A stretch of 64,000 bases of DNA from the NCBI GenBank assembly GCA_964007475.1, contig OZ023273.1:138357308-138421307 (forward strand). The letters run 5' to 3'. Below are positions 18,498 through 29,208 of this stretch, piece by piece; positions within the stretch are counted from its first letter, which is position 1; the number at the start of each line of letters is the position of its first letter. A program made the position numbers and the translations under genes. The notes beneath the pieces were generated by a model. The model did no database searches and was not told where the DNA came from. It saw only the letters and a program-made list of their open reading frames with translations. The stretch is from Hybos culiciformis. Its lineage: Eukaryota; Arthropoda; Insecta; Diptera; Hybotidae.

Positions 18498-21400
18498 TTA
18501 AACAATATCCTTGACAAATCCTTGGCGAGCGATATAAAATGCTGTGATATCATAAAGGTACAAACTAGATTGTTGATCCCACACGCCTGATAGATTATCC
18601 ATTATTGCTGGTGCTGATTCTCTGAATTGTTTACAAATTCCTTTTTTTTTCGATTCACGTTGACGCTCTTTTCTGAATTTATCTGGAGTTAATGAATATT
18701 TTTCATACCACTGGAATAAAATGGTTTTATGCACTTGAGAATTTGGCAATTGAGTAAATGTTTATATTTAATATATTACCGATATCCTAATAAATTTAGC
18801 GTCCTTTCTTTCCTCAAAACTTTTCCACGAAAATTCTTTGTCTTCATCATCAAATTTAAGTTCCTTCCTCTTAGGCAATTGCACTGCGGCACGTATTCGG
18901 CGTTCATAAGTTTCACGAAACTCTTTACTTTCCTTATATTTTTTATATTTTTTTGCAATTGCATTTAAACGTATATTAAGGATTTTTTTCTGCAATACAT
19001 CAACCATTGAAAAGTGTTTGTAATTGCATGCGTATTGTAGGATATAATTTAAAAAAAATCGAGAAAAAAAAATAACATTTAAAAAATATTTAATAAATAA
19101 TTAAATAAATAATTAAGGACGTTTTCTTTTATATTACAAATAAAAGTGTACATTTAAAAAAAATACAAATAGAAATGTACATTCACTTTTATTTGTCATC
19201 ATCAGATTGGTATCTTATCATTGATTTGTTCATACTGATTTGACTGTTCGTAAACCTTTTGTCTGTAAGCACATTTGACCAAACTTATTTGTTCTTAAAT
19301 TTTTGTTCGTGAAATTTTTTTCGTAAATTTATTTGTTCGTAAATTTTATTTGGGACGAAAAAGGGATTTAAGAAAAAAAAAATACGAATAATACTCTTAC
19401 GGACAAAAGTTCTACGAACAAAAACAAAAAGCCACGGAAAAATATTTATGGTAAAATTAGCACTCAAATCATAGTAATTCATCTTATCATCATAACAGCA
19501 TTTGATGTTCATTTAGTGGCGCTTAAAAATACAAATATAAAATAATAATTTACTCACAATTTCTGGTGGTTCATTCTCCTGGTAGTAGAATTTTCTATTC
19601 AATTTTTTATCCTCTAGTTCCCTTTAAAAAAAATTTATGATTTATGTTTCAAAGAAATATACACATACATTTTTTTTTTGCTCAAAATAAAAATATTACT
19701 GTTTTTCCATTAAATATGCCTTCACTAAAACGTCATTGTTGCAATGCTTAGTTGCCTGTTTTAATCGTCGTAAAGATTTAAGATTTCTTCGGTAAGCAAG
19801 ATTATCTTTATACATTTGAATAAGTGTCAAGCGTTCTTTCCTCTTCCTATCCATCTGTGATCATATTTTTGAATACATAATAAATTTTACTTTATTTAAA
19901 AACAAATTTTAAGAACAAAAGTTTTTACCTCACTTGGGGTATCATTTAAGCGATCAATCTCAAATTGTTCCAAGTCTTCATATAATAATTCCTTTGTTCT
20001 TGTAAGTGGTCTTGTAAACCATGGTAATTTAATATTAGTACTGGGGCAATCCAAAAATTCTTCCTCGGAACTTGGAATATCACTGTCGTTAAATGAACTT
20101 GCTCTAATAAAAAATTACCATATTAAAATACCATTATAAAATGAATGAATTGTAGCGAATTTTGATATTTTGAATTTTTAATCACTTAAACTTTCATCGA
20201 AACCTTTTACATTTTCTTTCATATAAATTTAATTTTTAAAATTTTATTGGCTTTCAACAGCGATTAGTGCACTACGTATAGGGTTTAGCCAAGGATGATC
20301 ATCGCCTATGCACTTGTACCACATTTGTTATTGTAATCCCACTTTGTTTATATGAATAATAAAACAGAATAGGAAAAAAAAAACCCTATGCACTTCATAT
20401 ACACTTCGTGCTTATGTAAGTGCATGAAAAAAAATATTTGTATTTCGTCTTCGCACTTCCCATTTAAAAAAAAAAAATCATTCGCACTTTGAATAGGGAG
20501 AAAAAAAAAACATTTTTTCTGTATTTATTTTTTTCCTTCTTTTTTGTGCATGCACTGTAAAATGCGAAATTCTTATTTATAATATTTTCTGATCGCAATT
20601 GTGTGATTGATGTATGAATAATGTAAATAAAAATAAAAGGACTGCAGAAAATTAATGTTAATTTAAAAATTAATATGAAGAGGATTATTTATTTGCAATC
20701 AATTTTAAAGCAATTATCTCAGAGCTTGATTTGCTTTGTAATTATTAATCGTATTTTCAAAAAAATTTTAAAAATAAATTTTCAAGAAGAAAAAACAGAA
20801 GCTTATTTTTGGATTTTAAACGAAAATTCTAGAAGAGGATGCTAAAAATATTTTAAATTACATTTAAAAATACAAAACTTGACTTTAAATGTAAATAAAT
20901 TCGAGCAAGAGCCCAATCAAGTTGCTTCATAATATGTTGCATATGTTGTTTTTTGGAAAAGTGTTTTGTACGTTGTTATTTATTATATTACAAGACGAAA
21001 AATTAATTTTTAACTGTGTATTTTTTCCGTGTATTAATAAAACATGCCAAAAATTTATGATGATGGTAGTAAATGCACGTTCAATCTTAAATTTTGGGCA
21101 TCACAGGCACAGGATATCTAAACAAATGAATATCCACTTGTTATATAATCCATATAATTTGGGCTACATGACATAACCGCGAATGTCATAACCGCGAATT
21201 TTTTTGTCATAACCGCGAAATAAAAAATAAAAGTGTCATAACCGCGAAAAATGTTTTATATTTTTTTTTGTCATAACCGCGAAAAAATATGGCAAAAATT
21301 GAAAAAAAATCGTTTCGCGGTTATAACATTGTAAACAATTTTCAAGCATACTATTTACTTTCTCTTTCAGACATATGAAACCTGTGTATAAAAATTTCCA

Positions 21401-21607
21401 ATCCATTATTTTATTCTCGATACGGCGAAGGTTATGTACGTTTCAATATCCTGTGGGTGCAGGTAAAAAAAAAAGAGTATTTATGTAAATTCTCCAAGAA
21501 GAAAATATGCATGCATAGACTTTTGTGATTCTATTGCGTTATATCTTTGATTAAAATAAAAATACTAATACTTACTCCTCTTCAGAGCTTGATTCTTTTA
21601 CATCAGT
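18498..21607 (-). CDS. Gene B module 3 and C-terminal tail (exons 10-15)
   Basis: Exon 10 is a 32-bp acidic microexon (21607-21576). Exon 11 (20103-19929) carries DIPSSEEEF and PWFTRPLTRT. Exons 12 and 13 (155 plus 64 bp) form the 73-codon helical segment ending DKKLNRKFYYQENEP. Exon 14 (18989-18780) gives RLNAIAKKYKKY and FRETYERRI. Exon 15 (18710-18498) follows a 69-bp intron and encodes a tail that starts WYEKYSLTPDKFRKE, an extra partial copy of the KY..FR motif, and ends at TAA. The tail exon has no counterpart in gene A within this window. Confidence 0.7.
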
Positions 21608-24600
21608 CTGAAAAAAAATGAGTTATGTTAATTCAGACACAATTCTCTTTAAGAACCCTCACTGTGGAAAATGGGTCTTGTTTTGTTTTGATTGTAGAGT
21701 TAATACAATATCGACTGAAGTGTTTTTTTGATATGTTAGAGTAACTGGCTCCAGGAATAGTAAGCCGGATTTTTTAAATTTTGAGTGTTTTGGCTCAAAT
21801 TGGCCTTTGAAAAACTTGAATATATTGAGATATTGAGATATATTGAGATTCTGAAGTAAAGGAAAAAGATAATAAAATATCTCAAAAGCAGAAATAAAGC
21901 TAAAATATCACTCTCCAAGGCTGGTGGCTTTAATTTTCTAAACAACTTTTAATTAATTTCATTTATTTCTAAGTATTTTTTAATTTTTTTAATAAATTGC
22001 AGTTTCTGCACAGAAATAAAATTCAAATACAGTTTTGTGCTTTTCTGGTAGAGGTATTTTACGTACTATTTTTGTCGCATTTTTGAGTGAAATAAAACAA
22101 AAAAAACACACGAAAAATTTTTGGTCAGATAATCTTTATTTCACCAGAGCTCCCTATTTTGCAATTTTTTTTTGTATATTTTGACTTGGGACGACCCTAA
22201 CCGTGGCTCCCAACCCAAAATTTTTGGTCAGATAATCTTTATTTCACCAGAGCTATCTATTTTGAAAACAATTTTTTTCTTGTATATTTTGAGCCGGGAA
22301 GACCTATTATGAAAAAAAAAAATTTAATCTATATATGGGACAAAATCAAACCTAAGGGAAAATTGTGTCGGCGGTTTTTGAAAAATAAAAAAGTAATAAA
22401 AAAAGTATCAAAAGAAATTCTTATATCCACCAATATTTAGTTTATTTTATTGTAAACCTAAATATTGATAATTATTAATAATTTTTGGAAGAAATCACTT
22501 TTTTTTTTAACTTTGAAAAAAAGCTTCCAGTATGTCTCTCTCCATACAAAATTCGTTGTCGGCAAAAGAAAATTTTGAACTATGTAAGTGCAATAAATTA
22601 TATTTTTTTAGCTTAAGTACAAAAGTAATTATTGGACAGTGTAAAATTATTTGTTCTATTTTTATGATCAAATTTTGGTGTCTGGTTGTCCCTTCATTTT
22701 ATCTGTTTTTTTACTGTTTTTGGTTGTCGGTGTTTTTTCTAGCTCATGATATTATAAGTTAAATATGCATTTTTAGTTAAAAAAGAAAAACAAAAACAAA
22801 AATAAATTTACAAAACGGTTACTAATTTATATAAAAAATTAAATCCATGTAAATTTTGTTAAAAGAAAATTTTTTTTTTTTGTTTTTGAGAACAAAAATG
22901 GTTAAGTAAAGTTTTTGATTGTCAGGAGTGAGAATATATTTATTTGATAATTTATGCAAAAAAAAAAAGAATATCCGAAATTAAAACACAAACGGAGGTC
23001 GTTTATTATTTAAATCATGACCATGTATGTCAACTTTTTCAAATTATTCAAAATAATTAGTTAATTTTATTGATTAAAAAAAATGCATGAAATGTCATGA
23101 GTAAGAAATTTTAATAATAGGAAATTTTTATACATTTCATAGACCAAAAATCGAAAGCAAAGAGGAAGCAATATAATACCAAATATTTGGCGACAATAAA
23201 ATATAAATCCGGAACGTTACGAGAAATTTAAGAACAAAAAATTTGAAAACAAATTTATTTTGAGATTTATTCAGATTCCGAGTCAGACTAAATTTTTTTT
23301 CTCTAATTTATAATGTAATTTTATTATATATATAATAATTGCAATAAAAAAATAAAAAACATTGAATATAAAAATTTCGAGATTTTTCTCCTTTTTCTTT
23401 TCTAGCTCATGACAAATTTTTCAATTTTTATTTAAAAAAAAACAAAAAAAATTTTTTTTTAGATAACCATCAAATTATTAAGATAGTGAACTAAATTTTG
23501 CACAAGATAAGACTATTTTCAGTGCTTCTGGTGTTTTTTTATTTTTTAAATTTTTTTTTTGCTTTTTTCCACAAGGTTTGATTTTGTCCCATATATAAAA
23601 CCGAAGTTGTATGTTTGTCTGTTTGTATGTTTGTATGTTTGTCTGTTTGTAGGCTCCTAAACCGCTCAGCCGATCGTTTTCAAACTTACACCATGTCTTT
23701 GTGTCAGGTCGGGGGTCCTTATAGGCTATTTTAAAATATGATTGGCCTCCTACCCAGGGACTTCCCCGGGGGCGGACTTCAAAAGTTCGTCCGATTTCAT
23801 TCAAATTTAGTACGTAAAAAGAGGAAGTGATTACACACAAATTCCGTAACAAAAAAATTGTTGACCTCCTACCCAGGAACCTCCTACCCAAGAACCTCCT
23901 ACCCAGGGACCTCCCATTGGGGCCTCCCATTTGGGACTCAGGGACTTCCTACCCAAAGACCCTCCTGGTGGCGGACTTTAAAAGTTCGTCAGATTCCATT
24001 TAAATTTGGTATGTAAAAAGAAGAACTGTTTACGCACAAATTTCATAACAAAAATTTTGTTGACCTCCTACCCAGAGACCTCCTACCCAGAGACCTCCTA
24101 CCCAGAGACCTCCTATGGGGCCGGACTTGAAAATTCGTTCGATTTCATTAAAATTTGGTATGTAAGAAGAGGAAATATTTACACACAAATTTCGTAACAA
24201 AAAATTTGTTGACCTCCCACTCAGCGACCTCTCCCGGGGGAGGATTTCAAAAGTTCGTCCGATTTCATTCAAATTTGGTATGTAAAAAGAGGAACTGATT
24301 ACACACAAATTTCTTAACAAAAAATGTATTGACCTCCCTAGGGAAGGACTTCAAAAGTTTGTCCGATTTCATTTAAATTTGGTACAAAAAAATGATTAAA
24401 CACACGAATTTCGTAACAAAAAATTTGGCTCCCTCTCTTCGAATATATAGAAATCAATTTCTTTATTACTAATAACTACAAAGTATTAAAAACTAAACTA
24501 CTCAACCGATCGTTTGGAAATTTACACAGTGTCTTTGACTCGGAAAATTTGAATGGCATCCTACCCAGAAATTGGCTCTTACTGAAAACTAAAAAATGCG

Positions 24601-27600
24601 TTAAAATTAACGAAAATTTCGTTGATATTGCACATACGAATACGAACATTTCGTTGAAAAAAGAACGTTGTTCGTTAAGAAAGTTCGTTATACCCCAAAA
24701 CCAAAAACTTTCAAATTCTTCAGCAAAAACAACTCAAATACAAAAAAAAATTTACTAGACTATTTTTTTTTTTTATTTATTTAATTTTTTATTTTATTTC
24801 TTTTATTTATTTATTTTTTTACTTTTTTTTTTTTTTATTAATTTTTTTTAATTTTTTATTTTTTTTTATTTTTTATATTTTATTTTTTTTATCTATTAAT
24901 TTTATTTATTTATTTTTTAAAAAATTTACTAGACTATTTTTTTTTTTTATTTATTTAATTTTTTATTTTATTTCTTTTATTTATTTATTTTTTTACTTTT
25001 TTTTTTTTTTATTAATTTTTTTTAATTTTTTATTTTTTTTTATTTTTTTTATTTTATTTTTTTTATTTATTAATTTTATTTATTTATTTTTTAAATTTTT
25101 TTATTTATTTTTTTTTAATAATTTTTTTTATGCCCGCTTCTAGATTCGAACCACTGAGCTATGAACTAAATTTACGGCAATGTGTAAAATGGAAAATATA
25201 AGTTCTGTATGGATTGAAATGTTTCTTTCCCGTATTTAACGATTAACGAACTTCTTTAACGAGTACTAAAAAAGGATAGTTTTTCTGTAATGTGAAAAAA
25301 TACGAAATTTACGTTATGAAAATCTGCATATTCTTAAATTTTCGTTATTATAACGAGACTTTCAATAACGACCTTTTTGGCGTAAACGTTAAGACCTTAT
25401 TTTTCTCTGTGTATTTTCCTAAATTTATAAAATAACTAGCTCCTATAATTGTTCATCAATTTGAAAACAAAAATTTCACTTAAAACGTGTGTTCCACAAC
25501 AACGTGTGTGCGGGTACAGCTAGTTTTAAATAATTTGTAAACGAAAGACTTTTAAAAAATAATTTGAATTTAAATTTTTCGCGCCAAATTATTTTCTTTT
25601 TATAAATGACAAATGATTTTCACTCATTTTTTTGAGTATTGAAACGTCAAAAAACAATGTCGCGTTTTTCGAACTCGAATTTCGAATGAGTCTACGAAAA
25701 TAAATTTTTACCCCCTACAGAATAACTTAATTATATCATACAACGCGCATAAAGAAGATTAATTTCAAAAACTGCAAAAATAGAAAACAAAGAAATATTT
25801 TAATGCGTTGGGGATCGTTATGTTGTATTTAGTGCTATAGAATTTAGATCATTAAATGGAGTATTATATGCGTCAATACACATGCAATCATTTAGATGCA
25901 TCTACGTAAATAATGAAAAAATTTAGATGCATCAGCGTATATAATGAAAAAATTTAGATGCATCAGCGTAAATAATGAAATCATTTAGATGTTTCGTATT
26001 GAATATTACGTAATACCTAAACAAACATAATATCTCTCACAATATTTCAATGCAGCCAAATACAAAAAAAAAAATGAGAAGAAAAAATATTCTCTCTTTG
26101 CAACTACCTCTCCCCTACGCATTAAAACTGTATATTGGATATGTAAACAAAATTTGTTATACAACTCGTTCTGTATTTACACAAAAATACATTGACACTT
26201 GTCAATTTTAATCACTCGACCTTCGGTCTCGTGATATAAGTATTGACTCGTGTCAATGTATTTTTGTGTATACAGAACTCTTAATTAATAACGAATTTAG
26301 TTTACATATACAATCATCTACTATTACAATTTCACGTCGAGGGCTCTTAAATGTATTAAATCTTACATCAAACATTGTTTCTACATTTGTTTCATAAAAG
26401 TTAATATAAACTTGTTGAATGAATTCCTTTCTAAATTTGGGATCTTCTGCATATCTCTCGTATTTTCTTACAATAGCTCTTCTACGTTTAGAAAGGATCA
26501 TTTTCTGAAACAAAAATTTAGTATAGAAAATATTATATTATTGTTTCTGTTTATTTATACATTAATAAGTGGTTCATCTTCCCACCAGTAATAAGATCTA
26601 TGCAGTTTTTTATCCATGATTTCAAAATCTATTAATCTTTCAGCTTCTAATGCAGGGTCCATAATACCTTCACTTTTAACTGCTCTTTGACGTGCCACTG
26701 CTTTACAAGATTTTTTACGTTCACAATACATATTAAATTGTGCTCGTAGCTCTATTAAATTAACCATTTTTCTGTTTCTCTGAAAAACGGTTGAAAAACA
26801 TTTTAAAATATTACATATATTTTTAATAATCAATTGCCTTTTTACTTCAAATGTGTCATCAAGTGGTGATATTGCAAAACGCTTCTCAAATTGTCTTAAT
26901 TTAAATTGTTTAGTTGATTTTGGTACTACAGTAGGTAATTTCATTTCTTCTGTAAGTGGAGATGAGAAATATTCTATCTCAGAAGCCGGTATATCAAGAT
27001 CATAAATTGAACTACAATTTGAGTCATCAGATCCAACGTCAGAATTATCCTAAAATATAATATATTAGTTGTTCTAACTTACTTTATAAAGATTCATATT
27101 TAAAATTTTGCCATGTATTTTGTTTTTGTAAATAAAGTTTGTAAATATTAGATAAATGTTAAAAAATTATAAATTTTTTTTTTTATTATTCACAATTCCA
27201 CTTTTATTGGAATTATTTTTTTAGAAATTAGTTCTCTGGGAATTGTTTTTTGGGAAGAGTCCTAGAATCTTAAAAAAATTGCCCTAATTAAAATGTATTT
27301 TAGTTTTTTAAATTAATTATAACTATGAATTTTATGACACGTTTTCGATTTTAATTATTCTAGAATTCTAGATTAAGCTTTAAGTTAAAATTGATACTTG
27401 AATTGAATTTATCCTATATTGTTATTTTATCTCTATTTAATGAATTTTTATATATTAGTTTTAAAAAAAAAATCTGTAAATTTACATGACTGATAGCAGA
27501 TTAAATAAATAAATAAATATCTTATATCGGAATATAAAAATGTTAATTCAAAATCTTGAGTACAATCATTTAGGACATTTATGTTTTTCTGTTAAAAATA

Positions 27601-29208
27601 TGAGGAACATCTTTAAAATATTTGATCGACTTTAAAGCATTTTATTTATTTTTCTTGATGTTATGAAGCTTTTTTTAATTTTAAATTCAACTATTATAAT
27701 AACTGAAGCATTTTCCGACTTGCATACGACTTCATAGCTTAATTGTATTAATTTATAAAATATAAGTTACAACCAGTGAAATTTTTCATTTTCATCTTGC
27801 TTTTATAAAATTACCGTTTATTAGACTAATGTACATAATTTATATGAATAAAGTAAAAAAAAGATTCATATCATCCAGTTGTGTAATAAAAAAAATTTAT
27901 AAATTAAAATTATGAAGCTTTATGAAGAAAAAAAAAGCGACTTTTACAAAATTGGTATTATTAAAATTTAACTTAAATACTTAAATCAATTTCTTACTGC
28001 AGGGTGAGATGCTGGTTCAGGTTCAAGTTCAGGTTCAGATTGATATTCATGTTCAGGTTCATATTCAGGTTCATATTCAGGTTCATATTCAGGTTCAGAA
28101 TCAGCTTCTTTCTCATTACAGGCAGCGGATATTATTCTTCCTTCGTACTCTTTTCTAAAACCAGCATCTAAGGTATATAACTCATATTTTCTTTGTACTG
28201 CACGTATCCTTTTTTTTAATAATTCTTTCTAAATATATAAATTAAATTAAAAACTTTAAATACTAACTGTAATAAAATCAATCTATACATAATATTGTGG
28301 TTCAATTTCTTCATAGTAATAACCTCTATTCAATTTTTTATCACATAGTTCCATTTGCTTAAGTACTTCTGCTTCCGCTTCTATATTTGGAAGTCCTTGG
28401 GATTTGGCAAATTGTAATCTCAAAAATGCTCTCATGACTCGCTCTTTATTAATTTTCAAATTATATTCTAATATTGTATTATATCTTAAAGATCGTTTTA
28501 GGTTTACCTATTGTAAAAAGTGTAACATAACATTAGTTTACATTATGTACGAAGATGAATTATATTATTAAAGAGAAAAATATAAGTTTCTCACTGCGGC
28601 AGGAGTATCTTTTTTTTTTTTGATTTTTTGTTGATTAAGAGCTTGAACAAATTGAACTTTTGTCTTAGTTAATGGTGGTATATAATTTTTCACCTCTTCA
28701 CTTTTGCATAATTCAGTTTTTGAAAAAAAACCTAATTCAGAATCAGGAATTAAACTTTGAAATGACGCATTACTAGTTCGATTTTCAATAAATTGAAGAA
28801 GTTCTTCTTTTTCAAACTCTGGTTTCTTAAATGTTAATTTCAATTCAATTAGAAATCAAAAAAATTAAAATGAAAATTTATATTTACTCTTCCGATTTGT
28901 AAAAAATCATCAAGTTCTTCCTTGAGCAGATAATCTTCCTGAAATAAAAACCAAACTGAAATAGAAAAAATTAAAATATAAAATTTAATTTAATTTACTA
29001 TTTGCGTTATAGATTTTTCGGCACATGGAACACTTCTCCTTTTGCTATGGGATGAATTTTAAAAATTAAAATTATAAAAATATTATTATCACATTTATTT
29101 AGTTTTTAACGGCTAAGTTTTTATTTAGATATAAAAACAATATATAGTTAACAAAGAAGTCTTACAAAAAAAATTAAAATAAATTTACCTCCTCCTTCTG
29201 GTTGTCAT
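18498..29208 (-). CDS. Gene B: paralogue of gene A, three-module protein, 15 exons
   Basis: Spliced model on the minus strand: 29208-29189, 29044-28999, 28938-28888, 28825-28595, 28507-28289, 28228-27998, 27049-26846, 26779-26561, 26504-26367, 21607-21576, 20103-19929, 19854-19700, 19621-19558, 18989-18780, 18710-18498. The reading frame is open for about 735 residues across 14 GT..AG introns and ends at TAA (18500-18498). Module positions are about 40-231, 267-453 and 454-665, followed by a 70-residue tail. Most introns are short; the intron 26366-21608 is about 4.8 kb and full of repeats. Exon lengths of 51, 219, 138, 175, 155 and 64 bp are identical to those of gene A. The protein family is not recognised. 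Function is unknown; the basic start and absence of a signal peptide suggest it stays inside the cell. Confidence 0.78.
21170..21327. repeat. TCATAACCGCGAA repeat cluster
   Basis: Five copies of TCATAACCGCGAA in direct orientation (21170-21284) and one reversed copy (TTCGCGGTTATAAC at about 21312) lie in the intron between gene B exons 10 and 11. The repeated CCGCGAA stands out in DNA of this base composition. Confidence 0.6.
22105..22300. repeat. Direct repeat of about 105 bp
   Basis: TTTTTGGTCAGATAATCTTT and the following CACCAGAGCT occur twice about 107 bp apart (22110 and 22217), each followed by a T run, TTGTATATTTTGA and a GGGA.GACC word. It lies in the largest intron of gene B. Confidence 0.6.
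23587..25524 (+). mobile_element. Helitron-like non-autonomous element (limits approximate)
   Basis: The left part has (TTGTATGTTTGTCTG)n followed by GGCTCCTAAACCGCTCAGCC, a combination usual near the 5' end of insect Helitrons. The right part ends GCGGGTACAGCTAGT, a typical Helitron 3' end with CTAG at 25520-25523 preceded by a short hairpin. Inside are about five copies of a unit with TTCGTCCGATTTCATT and GACCTCCTACCCAG (23700-24440), and a tandem duplication of about 160 bp of T-rich DNA (24755-25110). No Rep/helicase frame is present. It lies in the 4.8-kb intron of gene B. Confidence 0.5.
25129..25168 (-). repeat. Truncated tRNA-like SINE fragment
   Basis: The minus strand reads a short TAGCTCAGTGG-type A box joined directly to GGTTCGAATC and GGGCATAAAAAAA. 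The region between the two boxes is deleted. It belongs to the same general class as the copies at 3234-10152. Confidence 0.45.
26178..26270. repeat. 93-bp inverted-repeat element
   Basis: CACAAAAATACATTGACAC and GTGTCAATGTATTTTTGTG are inverted around a smaller hairpin, ATCACTCGACC..GGTCTCGTGAT. It sits just downstream of gene B exon 9, at the start of the large intron. Confidence 0.6.
26367..27049 (-). CDS. Gene B module 2 (exons 7-9)
   Basis: Exon 7 (27049-26846) holds DIPASEIEYFSSP and LRQFEKRF. Exon 8 (26779-26561, 73 codons) holds a CERK helical stretch and ends DKKLHRSYYWWEDEP. Exon 9 (26504-26367, 46 codons) reads KMILSKRRRAIVRKYERY then FRKEF. Intron 26845-26780 stays open in frame and could be mistaken for coding sequence, but gene A places a GTAAAA donor at the same codon. 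The exon 9 donor GTAAGATTTAATA is nearly identical in the two genes. Confidence 0.75.
27998..28825 (-). CDS. Gene B module 1 with EPEY-repeat linker (exons 4-6)
   Basis: Exon 4 (28825-28595) carries IPDSELGFFS and PPLTK. Exon 5 (28507-28289, 73 codons) ends DKKLNRGYYYEEIEP, then a GTATAG donor that imitates a stop. Exon 6 (28228-27998) starts KELLKKRIRAVQRKYELY with FRKEYEGRI and continues without an intron into an acidic low-complexity tail of EPEY and related tetrapeptides (about residues 232-266). The tail comes from a 12-bp tandem repeat at about 28010-28100. In gene A the corresponding exon ends before any such tail. Confidence 0.75.
28888..29208 (-). CDS. Gene B exons 1-3: basic N-terminus and acidic leader
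   Basis: Exon 1 has 20 coding bases (MTTRRR plus AG), exon 2 46 bp and exon 3 51 bp. Together they read MTTRRRSKRRSV, then a short linker, then EDYLLKEELDDFLQIGR. The Arg/Lys cluster at residues 4-10 resembles a nuclear localisation signal (inference). The EDYLL..E..DFL.IGR exon matches exon 3 of gene A in length and sequence. Confidence 0.65.

Noticed and set aside
23478..23930. 150-codon minus-strand frame
   Set aside because: It lies across the repeats at the left edge of the Helitron-like element and owes its length to repeated GACCTCCTACCCAG units.
5161..29208. Aphid bicycle-type effector genes (many microexons)
   Set aside because: The many small exons are similar in style, but there is no signal peptide and no paired Cys-Tyr-Cys motif.
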